In this document: one piece after another, positions 12,043-21,814 of the stretch
Position numbering within the stretch: position 1 is the stretch's first letter
Layout of the letters: each line of letters begins with the position of its first letter
Assembly (NCBI GenBank): GCA_017311315.1
Contig: CM029609.1
Span: 45,147,166-45,211,165, forward strand
Reading direction: 5' to 3'
DNA length: 64,000 nt
Source: Dendrocalamus latiflorus
Lineage: Eukaryota > Streptophyta > Magnoliopsida > Poales > Poaceae
The notes under the pieces: generated by a model
Seen by the model: the letters and a program-made list of their open reading frames with translations, nothing else
What the model was told of the DNA's origin: nothing
The model's database searches: none
Translations under genes and position numbers: made by a program

Positions 12043-14729
12043 TCAAGATGCACTTTGCCCAAGTCCATTTTCTGCTGAGCATTCAGTTGCGTGTCCTGCA
12101 CCCATGGTGGCTCCGCCGCCTGCGCCTGCACCTCCGCTTCCACCTCCACTCTGTAGATATAGAAGGTTCATCAGATCGACACATCATATTATCATAGCAA
12201 CAGTTCAAACATCCACGGAGCTTCGTTGAAGTATGAATGACGAAACTAACTTCAAATGACAACATTAAGAACCACTAGGATGAATATTTCATGGCAAAGA
12301 TGGAAACAGCAGCAGCAACGGCAAAACAAATAAGTCCTCCACATAACACTACTTCTAGAGGTAAAAGCAACACAGAAAAAGAACATTACAGCAATTTGGT
12401 TCTGAAACATAGGTTGGATCAAGCGCAGCGTATTCTGAAGAATAAATTTAAGTCAACTGCAATGTTGCAAGGGAGCAGCAAATGTTCAAAGTTCGGCAAA
12501 ATTTAACTAGCAAAATTCAATGGCCTTGACATTTTTTTCTTGTAACAGAGCATATCATATTGGATGGCCAGATATACTAACTCTCAAGCATTCTCAAAAT
12601 TGCATGGTGGAATCCAACAGAAGCTAAAGATAGACATTGGATAAAAATTGGATATGCACAAAAGTAGTAAATGTAACACTTTTTTTATGTCACATGATCT
12701 ACATTTAGTTCATACAAGATCAAGGTAAACCCTGACTTTTTTTTATATGATACAAGATCAAGGTCCTTTATGTAGCACATGATCCAAATTTAGTTCATCT
12801 CAAACATAAGCACAATACAATAGGTCATGAAAAGCTCATCATATGCCGAAAATTTAGATAAACATGAGGGCATTGAGAATCTCGAAAAATAAATGAATCT
12901 GAATAAATAAATTAATTGTGACTGGTTGGTAAATGTTCAACCGTACACACTTGGTCATCCATCATAGTTCATAAGTATGCTCCGATGCAGTCTTTTTCTG
13001 AAGACTACAAAAGCAAGTACATGCTATTGCCTTTTACTGAATTTGATGTTGCGAATGGAGCTTGGATTGATCTCGATGATCATTTGCTCTGCAGATATAA
13101 CTAAGTAACTGACAGGGTGGTTAACCACATCAGCATAAACAAGAACCATTTGTGTCGCTTACAGTTACAACACACACAGAGAAAAGTTTGCTGCAGGCAA
13201 GTACCCAGCACAGGCACCTTACTATTTGCTTCGTTTGATAAAAACAGTGGTTCAATGTTTTGTGTATTTAGATGTAAGGGTTCTGAACTTCTGGTTTTCT
13301 TAAAAGATTTCTTCTATGCTTCCTCCAGTTCATATGTGAATACTTTTGCTGGCCTCACATGCAATGGTACTTAATAGAAAGCCCAATGCTTAAATTGATT
13401 TAGACTTCAACTATATAAGAACATTGCTAGCCTCGATGTTAATTCCCAAATTTCAATGTTCATTTGGAATAAGCAAGCAAGCAAACAAGCAATAGTCAGT
13501 GGAGCATGCTAAGAATTGCATCACTCTTGCCTAGTGGAACTAATTGAAATTATCGAATCACCAAACTACAAGTACCGCACAATCTCACTAAGTTATACCT
13601 GTCATTGAATTCCAAAGCAAAACAGCTAAATTCCAAACCTTTTACAATCCTTGCCTTATTGGGAAGACACATGATGAGGTTATGCTATTACCATGACATT
13701 GCAACTAAGATTTTACCACTACAATGTCCAATATCATACCTGTGCCGATGCATTCTCATGTACCACAGGCACAAGAGCCGTCACATGCCGTGCGTGTCGC
13801 TGCCCAGACCCAGTATCATCCGTGGGGAGTTCGTACCGGCACACAGGGCAAGTGTTCCTGATGGCGAGCCATGGCTGGATGCAGTCCCCATGGAAGTAGT
13901 GCTTGCACGGGAGCCGGATGACACGCTGCCCTGGCTGGAAGCTGTCCTTGCACACGGCGCAGCCCTGTGAGGCCTCCTCCTCGCTGAGCGTCGCCTCGGG
14001 TAAGCCATCCACTGCCGCGCGGGACGCTGGTAGCGGCCGCACGCGGGACTCGGCCTCCCCGACCTGCCCAGCGCGCACCTCAACGAAGTCGGCGTCGTCG
14101 GAGTCGGAGTCAGTGTGGTCGGCGCCCACCAGCATCCGGAAGCCCCCAACGAATCCCCTCATGATCGGCGGGGGCCCGTGGTCGAACCCGCTCGGCATGA
14201 GCCCCACGCCGCTCCGGTCGCCACGGGCGGCCTCCTCCTCCTCCCCGCCTTCGTCGGTGTCCATCACAATCTGGAGGCCCCCAAGGAAGTCATCGGTAAC
14301 CGGCGGCGGCTCGAGATCGAACCCGCTCAACATGAACCCCTCGCCGCCCCCGTCGAGTCCGGCGGCCTGCTCCTCCTCCTCCTCGGTGTCCTCCGAAAGG
14401 TTCAATGCGGACATGAGTTGGGGGAGGATGATGCCGAGGTCTCCGTCGGAGTCGAAGGAGCGGGCTAGGGTTTGCGGAAGGGGGTCGTCATGCGACTCGC
14501 GGTCCTCGAGGGTATCGGAGAGGTCGGAGCCATCGAGAAAGGAGAAACCGGAGACGCAGAACCCCACGACGTCGTCGTCGAAGGGAGCGCCGCAGAACTC
14601 CTCGCCCTCGCCGTCGTCCACGAAGGGGCCGTAGCAGAGCTCCTCGCCGTCGTCGTAGAAGGGGTCGGAGCAGACCTCCTCGCCGTCGCTGTCGTCCTCG
14701 AAGGGGTCATCGCCGGCGAGCCCTGCCAT
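12043..14729 (-). CDS. RING-H2 E3 ubiquitin ligase, two exons
   Basis: Exon 1 (14729-13740, 330 codons) begins with ATG and ends CACAG before a GTATGA donor. Exon 2 (12150-12043) follows a CTACAG acceptor, stays in frame and adds about 35 Gly-rich residues to a TGA, giving about 365 residues. The RING-H2 finger has ligands Cys257, Cys260, Cys275, His277, His280, Cys283, Cys294 and Cys297, spaced C-x2-C-x14-C-x-H-x2-H-x2-C-x10-C-x2-C. RING-H2 proteins position an E2 enzyme next to a substrate for ubiquitin transfer. There is no transmembrane segment, so it is probably soluble. The N-terminus is very acidic with four PF-x-DD repeats (residues 8-60), and the middle has two SGFD...PPP repeats. 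The 1.6 kb intron is AT-rich. The second exon is inferred only from splice signals; without it the frame ends one codon into the intron. Confidence 0.85.
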
Positions 14730-15144
14730 GGGGAGGGACGCGGCGGCGGTGGGATGGGGCTAGTCTCTGACGGTGTGGGGCCCCCGTTAGGTTTGGGATC
14801 TTGGGTTGGGCCTGGTTGCCTTTTTTTTTTTTTGAAACTGGTTGCCTTTGGGTCGCAAGAACTGGCAATTTTCCGCCTTCAAGGTGTCAGCGACTCAGCC
14901 GGCGCAATTAATATTCCGCTTTCAACAGGTGATAGCGTATTGTAAAACGAACAGAAGAGTTGACATGTCATGTGGATGTCGTCAGAAAATTCATCGACGA
15001 CGAAAGTTAGTTTGGACTTCGGCGTGATCCAAACGTACCGAACATGTCAAGCAAGTTTGTTTCCTTTTATGCGTTTGACACTTTCCTGGAGCAGTCATGC
15101 ACTACAAGCATTTGTCTTCACCAATTATTCGTACACAAATTAGA

Positions 15145-15694
15145 CCCTGATCAATATGACTTCAGCTTATTTTTGCACTATTCATAAATTTCGTCTTTTT
15201 TTGAACTTTTGGCTTTTTTTGAGTTTTTTTACCGGTTCTTTTTTTCCTCGTATTTGTTTACATTATACGTGATGGGCTAATATGTTTTTCTATTTTTAAA
15301 TTTTTTTAAATTTAATTATGGTAAATAAGCCTCTGTCAGCTACAGTGCTTTTTTCAGCCAGCTACAGTGTTTTCAGCCATAAGCCATGAGGCTTTCAGCC
15401 GAACCGATCACCACCTTAAACATTGCCCTGATCAATTCGGCTTCGGCTTCTGGCTTATTTTTCACTATTCATAAATTTCGTCTTTTTCTGAACTTTTGAC
15501 TTTTTGTTGAGCTTTTTTGCCGGTTCTTTTTTCCCGTATTTATTTGTATTATACGTAATGGGCTAACATATTTTTTATATTTTTAAATTTAATTATGCTA
15601 AATAAGCCTCTGTTAGCTACAGTGCTTTTTTCAGCCAGCTACAATGTTTTCAGCCATAAGCCATAAGCTTTTAAGCCGAACCGACCACCACCTA
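15145..15694 (+). repeat. Two tandem copies of a dispersed MITE-like family (family A)
   Basis: Two copies of about 275 bp lie head to tail (15145-15424 and 15425-15694). Each runs from CTGATCAATTCGG-like sequence through a T-rich centre with TTTTTTCCCGTATTT and AATAAGCCTCTGT to AGCCGAACCGA. Related copies occur at about 21350-21590 (plus), 39500-39757 (minus) and 59260-59500 (minus). The conserved centre reads CTATTCATAAATTTCGTC. It is non-coding. It is probably a non-autonomous DNA transposon; its exact ends were not determined. Confidence 0.7.
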
Positions 15695-16148
15695 GGTTAT
15701 ATTTTGCACCCGGTGAAAAAGTTAGACCAGGATCTGACGATTGTGAGATAAAAAAAAACCAACCATTTTAGATAGGTGTTCTTCTTTTTTTTGTTGGACG
15801 TGGAACTGAACTTTGTGGCGTTTGGATTGCGGGTTAAGAGCGTGCGAATGGGAAATGCAAACTTGTAAAAAGTATATTACGAATTAAAATTACCAAAATA
15901 CCCTCCATGTGTTTGCCCTAAAACAATCCTCTCCTACCGCAGCCGTGGTAACTCACGACTCTCGCCAATTCGTGACGTCTCCCAGGCGCACGCTTCCCCC
16001 GCCGCGGCCTGCCGGCCGGCCGCGGTCTCCACGAGGGGCAGGCTACGGCGCTACGCATCACCAAGTGTACTTCGGTGGCTTCTAACTTCACCTTGCTATG
16101 CATGCATGCGTATCATTCTTGTTTGGCCGTTTAGTTACTAGAACATCG

Positions 16149-16165
16149 GGCGCGCTTTGCGCGCC
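16149..16165 (-). repeat. Helitron 3' terminal hairpin
   Basis: A perfect 7-bp stem with a 3-base loop lies just inside the CTAG end of element A. In known Helitrons such a hairpin serves as the transposition terminator. Confidence 0.65.
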
Positions 16166-16228
16166 TTACCATGACTTCAATTGCAGAAATTAATTTACAC
16201 TTCATTATAGGCACTTCAAGCAGATGAC

Positions 16229-16312
16229 AGATAGAGGTCATCGTAGAAATTAATCTCTACTTCAATATAGAGATAGAGGTCATCGTAGAAATTAATCTCT
16301 ACTTCAATATAG
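16229..16312. repeat. 42-bp tandem duplication
   Basis: Two essentially identical 42-bp units (16229-16270 and 16271-16312) begin AGATAGAGGTCATCG. A third partial copy lies near 16345. The unit is non-coding and sits inside Helitron-like element A. Confidence 0.9.
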
Positions 16313-16443
16313 AATTCCCACCTCAAATAGACACTTGACTGAGATGACAGATAGATGTCATCCTATTTAAGTATCAGGATTTAAAAGAAGGCATAACAAA
16401 TTATGTAGATAGTGCCCGCATATTTCATAACACAAAGTATGAA

Positions 16444-16860
16444 ACAACTCAGACCGTGGTCGTAGACTATCGGGAGACTGTACGACCACGTTGTAGCTTT
16501 TACGACCACTCTGGCCGTGGTCGTAAGTCTTCAGCGGAGTTTAGAACCGGTTTGGCCGTGGTCGAAAGCCATCGGAAGCAGCTACGACCACTTTGGCTGT
16601 GGTCGAAGCTTGGTACGACCACGTTGGCCGTAGTCTGAGGTCGTAAGTCGAAGCTACGGCTGCTGCGGTCGGAAGTCGGCGCTTGGATGATCGATCACGT
16701 TGAGTAGTCGGCGCCTTACGACCACGTTAGCAAGAGAGGTAGTCAGAGGTCGAGGCTTCGACCGCTGTGGTCGATAGTCGGCAGACTTGATTTCGACCGC
16801 CGTGGTCGTAAATCCTTCCGACCACGTCTTTTTCAGGTTTGCCATGGTCGTAAATATCAA
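16444..16860. repeat. Inverted-repeat array, GACCAC/GTGGTC type (copy a)
   Basis: A dense array of units has TACGACCAC on one side and GTGGTCGTA on the other, with 5-8 bp spacers such as TTTGGCC. The best unit (16501-16525) has perfect 9-bp arms around a 7-bp spacer. Units diverge by substitutions and small indels. The array lies about 280 bp inside the Helitron 3' end. It is too degenerate and irregular for a CRISPR array. Confidence 0.85.
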
Positions 16861-17762
16861 AAAATATCAAAAGGAAGCCTTTTTCACAACTTTAGTCCAA
16901 TCTGCAATGAAGAGAGGAATATCTTACCATGAATCCCTTGGTATGACAGATACATTGATTGTTATGCCTCATATGGATTCTATATTTTGTTAATTTTTTT
17001 ACAATCCCGTTTGATCCAAGGATATTATCAGTTCTAGCCTAGCGATCATTAGTAAAACAGGGAAACCATCTACATGCAACCAAATAAGCATGATTGGCAC
17101 AAAAGTATGTCACACAGACAGTCCAGAAACCTATAGAGGACCTGCAGAAGAGCAGATAGTCATGTCACCCCTAGGATATGTCTATCCTAGTTCCTAAAGC
17201 AGGTTAGATAAGATGTGACAAAAAACAACAACTTAATTAGAATATCAAGAACGACATTTGAAAATAATTCTCCAATATGAGATATGAAAGGTTTACAGTA
17301 AAATCATGTATTCAAGAACGAATAAGGAATCATTAGAATATCAAATTTAGTAGTTGGTGTTGAACTGACTAACAAAATCTTTTGGATATATGGGAAGAGC
17401 ATTTTCATCGATGCCCAGATGTTACATGGTAGAGCGTAGCGAGTTTCAGCTTTTAATACTGACCGCAGCAATTAACAAAGAAAATGGGGATGTGGGTTTT
17501 TTTTCATTAAAGGCACAAGCATGAAAAGGCATGGCTCATGCTTACAGTTACTCTGCTGCTTATGTAGCTGCCTGGGACCTTGTTTCAAAGCACTGTTTAG
17601 TAGCTCAAAATATGTTGTTTAAAGTTGATTAAACATATTGATCCCTTTTTCCATGCCATGAATCATGGACACTCAGTAAAAACCCAATTTAAACGAACAA
17701 AAAAGTTGCAGGGCAAAGAGAGTGCATAACCATTTACAAATAATAAACATAATTGTGCTCAC

Positions 17763-18510
17763 CTTCCGTCCGAGCATCCGGTTGCTAAAAGCAGTGATGA
17801 TTTTAAAGAGCCTGCAGAGGAAACTTCCCAACTTATGGCACTGACCCATGAATTATGAGCTTGGAGAACCCCAATGAGTATTGGATCTCTGGTAACCATG
17901 CAAACATCTATTGTGTAGTACTCGGGCTTACATATTTTCCAAAAAGAAACAACCCCGGACTTGGAACCAACAGCAAGAATGCACCAATTTCTCGACAAAC
18001 AAGAAGTAGTGTCATATGATGCCACAACTGGAGACCATGCAACTACAAGAGAAGACAAAAGTGCATGGCGATATGCATACTGTTTTGCTGTGATAAGAGG
18101 AAGAGGTTTGTCTTCTCCATTGCAAGGAAGGGGTTCTTTAATATTTTGTGAGCCACCTTGCCCATTTACGACAGCGATTTCATGTCAAGATTTGACAGTC
18201 TGGAATCACAATTAGGGAAAAATAAAATAGAATGTTAAATTGAAGACAGCTATGTACTATAGGCTCTGAAATAATTTGAATTTTGCAGGATAATTAGTTC
18301 TTTCTTTTGTTAAGAAATAATACTGTTTGCCTTTTATGAGTTAAAAATAAATAAAGTTAAATGGAAACTTCAGCATACATGTGAACATGTACAATCTGTA
18401 CCTTTTTCAAAGATGTCTTCTTTAACTTAGAGCATGGATTCAATGAGAAGTCTGCAACCTTTGAGGCATCCAGATCATCTTCATCCTTATCATAAACATA
18501 GCTTTCAAAC
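17763..18510 (-). pseudogene. Captured WD40 / TFIIIC 90 kDa-like gene fragment
   Basis: Exon-like block 18199-17763 encodes residues such as LVVAWSPVV, CILAVGSKSGVVSFWKI and LLLATGCSDGR. It closes with a GGAAG/GTGAGC donor. These resemble the N-terminal WD40 region of the plant TFIIIC-delta-type transducin proteins. An upstream exon at 18510-18402, with AG acceptor and GT donor, encodes an acidic stretch including YVYDKDEDDLDAS. The intron between them is retained, so this piece came from genomic DNA rather than mRNA. An in-frame TGA lies near the 5' edge of the second exon, and no start or end of the gene is present. It lies between two GACCAC arrays inside Helitron-like element A. The family assignment is from recall and moderately sure. 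Confidence 0.6.
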
Positions 18511-18724
18511 CTGCATTCAATCAAAGTTCACTTAAAATAAATCCAGGCACAATATACGAATGCTAGAAAGGCCACCAAGAATGCCGGCTTCTTGCAAGAA
18601 AATAAAAGAAATAAGCCTAAGAGGGGAAAAGATAAGTAACTTTCATATGTGAATGGGTAGATAAGATTGGCATATCAACAAGTGGCACTCTATATAATAG
18701 CTAAAATGAATATAGTTTAGTGAC

Positions 18725-19170
18725 CAGAAGGGAGTACGACCGTTTTGGCCGTGGTCGGAAGCCAGTCTAGCTGTTTACAACCACTTTGGCCGTGGTCGAA
18801 AGTCACTACGACCACATTGGCTGTGGTCGAAGGTCGTCAGACAGCTTTACGTCCATTTTGGTAGTGGTCGGAGTTCATCAGAAAGGTGTACAACCACTTT
18901 GGGCATGATTGGAGAACATCAGAAGGGTTTTCGACCGGCTACGGAACGTTGGTCATGGTCGAAGGCAACTACGACCACGTTGGCGTGGTTGAAGGCAGCT
19001 CAACCACGTTGGCTGTGGTCGGACACTGCTACGACCACGATTGGCTGTGGTCAGAAGCCCGGTTCACAGTTACGACCTCAAGGTCGATAGTCGGCAGTCA
19101 AACTTACGATCACGATGAGAAGTTGAAGGCGTACGACAACGTCATCGAGAGCTACGGTCGGTAGTCGATG
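18725..19170. repeat. Inverted-repeat array, GACCAC/GTGGTC type (copy b)
   Basis: It has the same unit type as 16444-16860, with repeated TACGACCAC, TTGGCCGTGGTCG and GTGGTCGAAGG. It lies on the other side of the WD40 fragment, so two arrays bracket the captured exons. It is non-coding, although several frames stay open by chance because of the repeat composition. Confidence 0.82.
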
Positions 19171-19551
19171 CTTCTGATGCGGCACCGGGGAGGGGCGGCG
19201 TTGCGCCAGGGAGAAGTTGGGGGGATATATCACAATCTACGCATCGGATTGATATAAATAAAAATTCTACCAAAAGCTATTGAAATTATCTATAACTCTC
19301 TAGTAGATAAAATTCTCAAACTATACCATCACACTTCCCTAAAAATAATACAACGATACTGTAGACCAAACCGAACTACTACTTGATCTTCCCCGAACGA
19401 ACGCGCCTAACATCCCTATCTAGTCTCGAATCTACTGTAAAAAATACAGAAGAGTCAAATCATTAACACTACTAATACTCACCGAACAAAACTTGATTGA
19501 ACATGTACAAACCATCTTCTAGTCGTCCCTTCTCATGCACGCATGCAACCA

Positions 19552-19653
19552 TGCCATCTAAAAGTCCCAATGCAATCCAAGAGCAGCACTCCACGCCTCC
19601 CAGCGCCAGGGGATGGTGTGTCGCCCTCCCGTTGGGTCCACATCACCCCAAAA
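19552..19653. repeat. Direct repeat, left copy
   Basis: About 85-100 bp matching 20873-20971 with about four substitutions and one short indel. It includes AGCAGCACTCCACGCC and GGATGGTGTGTCGCC. The two copies bracket the MAP70 exons. Confidence 0.85.
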
Positions 19654-20313
19654 TTATTTAAGTTATGAACCAAAGTCAATAGTTACTTGATCAAATTCAG
19701 GGGCAACAGAACAAAGAGCATTAACATGACCAAAAGATACAACAGAAACCAGAAAAACATCTTTAACCGCAAATAAATGCCAACAGAAGAAACAGAGATG
19801 CACTAAAGATCACCTCAGCGTCCAAAGGGGACAAAGCTCAGACGAAATGGAGGATTGATTTCTTTAACTGAACCCACAATCAAAATTTGACTGAGTCACT
19901 TATTCAGAAGCGGCTTGGTTTGCCAATTAACAAGTATGCTATAAGGGCCCATATTCAATTGGTCAGAAAACCTATGACAAGTTGAGCCACAAGAAAATTA
20001 AAGGAATTGGAGATCCTAAAGGAAATTATGGCAATAACAAGATCAAGATGAATGCTTGCAATCTTACGGCAGCACCAAAGAAAAGCAAACCAAATAACAT
20101 CTACCACAAAAAAAACTGCAAGATACCAGATCTTGTCCCTAACATTCCCGCCAAAACCACATCAATATGGAGCCCCGGAAGGGTATTTCCCCCAAATCCA
20201 CCAAATTTATCTCTGAATGTTTCGTTCACCGACACAGCTCCAATCTCCGCAACGAATGAAACGACGATAACAAACCAAAAAAATGTAATTTTTACAGCAC
20301 ATTAGGATATTAC

Positions 20314-20664
20314 CTCCTCGACGGCCTTTTCCCCCGCCCTCTCCGACAGCGCAGCGCCTTTATTTCCGCCTGCGCCTCGCCAAGCTCCCTATCCTTATCT
20401 AAAACCACACAAAAAAATATCAAACAATACCCCGTAAGATCCCAAAAGGCAGCAAAAAAATCACCAAGTAAGCGGAACCAAGCCATGAATCAACTCACCC
20501 CTCACTTCGTTCTCGAGCCGGTTGAGCTCGACCTTGACGGGATCCGACCCGTGCATCAGCGTGAGGAGCTCGTCGGCATCCAGGCCCGCCTGCGCCTGTC
20601 CCCGCCGTCGCGCGGAACCCTTGTGCGCCGACGCATTCCTCTCGTCGCCGCAGCCGTCGGCCAT
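20314..20664 (-). pseudogene. Captured MAP70 gene fragment (exons 1-2)
   Basis: Exon 1 (20664-20499) begins with ATG and ends at a GTGAGT donor. It carries DELLTLMHGSDPVKVELNRL, a signature of plant microtubule-associated protein 70, a coiled-coil protein that binds cortical microtubules. Exon 2 (20398-20314) follows an AG acceptor and encodes DKDRELGEAQAEIKALR. One base is then missing relative to the expected reading (85 nt where 86 would keep frame), so the second half is out of frame before the GTAATA donor. The rest of the gene (normally about 600 residues) is absent. It is a genomic fragment with its intron retained, in the same orientation as the neighbouring Helitron features. Confidence 0.82.
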
Positions 20665-20872
20665 CTCAGATCTGAGCCCTGGCGCCGCAACCCACCATCC
20701 AAAACACGCGAGATCGCTCGAGCGACCCCAGCCGCGAGCTCCGAATCCGCCGCGCAGGGTGGGGCTCGGGGGCCTCCGCAATGCCGGATCGTGGGGAAAC
20801 CCTAGCAGCGGTGTTGGGTTCGGGTGGTTGCTTCTGGGCGTGGGCGCTTTGCTTTGCTTCGCTACCAGTGTG

Positions 20873-20971
20873 TGCCATCTATCCTGATGCAATCCGAGAG
20901 CAGCACTCCAAGCCTCCCAGCGCCAGGGGATGGTGTGTCGCCCTCCCGTTGGGTCCACGTCGCCCCCAAAA
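20873..20971. repeat. Direct repeat, right copy
   Basis: This is the second copy of the segment at 19552-19653. It lies upstream of the MAP70 fragment's start codon. The duplication may be the captured MAP70 leader repeated by an internal rearrangement. Confidence 0.85.
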
Positions 20972-21349
20972 ACGCCAAAGCGCTGTGGAGCCTGCTCCTA
21001 GCAAGTTTCGGCGTGACCGCGAGGCAGCGCTCGCCACGCGTCGCCGCGCGAACGCACGCGCGGTGCGTGGAGCGCTCTCGCGCGAGGAGAATGGGTTGGG
21101 TTTTAATAACTTCCGATTGTGTTTTGCTCCCAATCTGTATTGTTGTGTTCATGCTTGACTAATACCACGAATACCCCAAATCACTTCTTGTTCCTTGCTC
21201 TGGATTTTCTTTCTTGCTGTTCGCACAACACGGAAGAAATGTGAGATATATGTGAGAGGCAAACATGCTGTTTTGGGGCTTGGTGCTGTTAGTTATGCCG
21301 TGCTGCTGCTTCAATGTCGCTGGCTGGTTGTTTCGTCCGGCAAGCCGGC

Positions 21350-21590
21350 AAGAATAATTTACTTTTTTTTATTTATAAATTTTGTTTTCTTAACTTTTAG
21401 TTTTTGAGCTTTTTTGCCAGTTCTTTTTTCCGTATATGTTTGTGTTGTTCTTGATGTGCTAATATATTTTTTAATTTTTTAAATTTAATTACATTAAATA
21501 AGTCATTTTAACTATAGTATAATTTTAATCAACTAATATAATTTTAACTATAAATCACTATTTTTCATCCCAATTGAGCATGGCCTTAAT
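21350..21590 (+). repeat. Family A MITE-like copy
   Basis: A diverged copy of the repeat at 15145-15694, recognisable by the T-rich centre, TTTTTTGCCAGTTCTTTTTT and AATTACATTAAATAAG. It lies about 200 bp upstream of the TATA box of the transporter pseudogene. Confidence 0.6.
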
Positions 21591-21785
21591 CCCGCAAGCA
21601 AAAGGAAAAGAAAAGAGCGACTACGGAAGGCAAGACAGGGACGCAATCTGGAATGGAAACTTTGGCTTTTCGGTGGAAGACAGGGGTTGCGGCGGCCAGG
21701 AAGGCAAGAGCTCCAATTCTTGGTAGCCAGAGGGGGAGAGAGAGATCGCCTGGAGTAGAGGCTGCCCACCCACCCGGCGTTCGCC

Positions 21786-21793
21786 TATAAAAG
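21786..21793 (+). promoter_or_regulatory. TATA box of the transporter pseudogene
   Basis: TATAAAAG lies about 30 bp before a plausible start of a leader exon that ends at 21904 with a GAAG/GTATGT donor. It is the likely core promoter of the downstream transporter locus. Confidence 0.6.
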
Positions 21794-21814
21794 GACCGGT
21801 GGCGGGGAGGAAGG

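Larger units (their letters stand above)
16138..20975 (-). mobile_element. Helitron-like element A (right limit uncertain)
   Basis: Read on the minus strand, the element ends in a perfect 7-bp hairpin GGCGCGCAAAGCGCGCC (16165-16149), then seven bases and CTAG at 16141-16138, followed by host T. That is the Helitron 3' signature: a GC hairpin about 10 nt before CTRR, inserted between A and T. Inside lie two inverted-repeat arrays, exons of a WD40/TFIIIC-like gene, and two MAP70 exons, all gene pieces on the same minus strand. No Rep/helicase frame is present, so it would be non-autonomous. The TC-type 5' end was not found; the right limit given is the end of the last duplicated segment and is only a guess. 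Several elements could be nested here. Confidence 0.6.

Noticed and set aside
14472..14945. Plus-strand frames antisense to the RING-H2 gene
   Set aside because: They are explained by the GC-rich codons of the minus-strand exon; only the minus frame carries a recognisable domain and splice site.
16444..19170. Regularly recurring GACCAC units as a CRISPR array
   Set aside because: Units vary in sequence and spacing, include inverted arms, have no unique spacers of constant length, and lie in a plant nuclear genome without cas genes.
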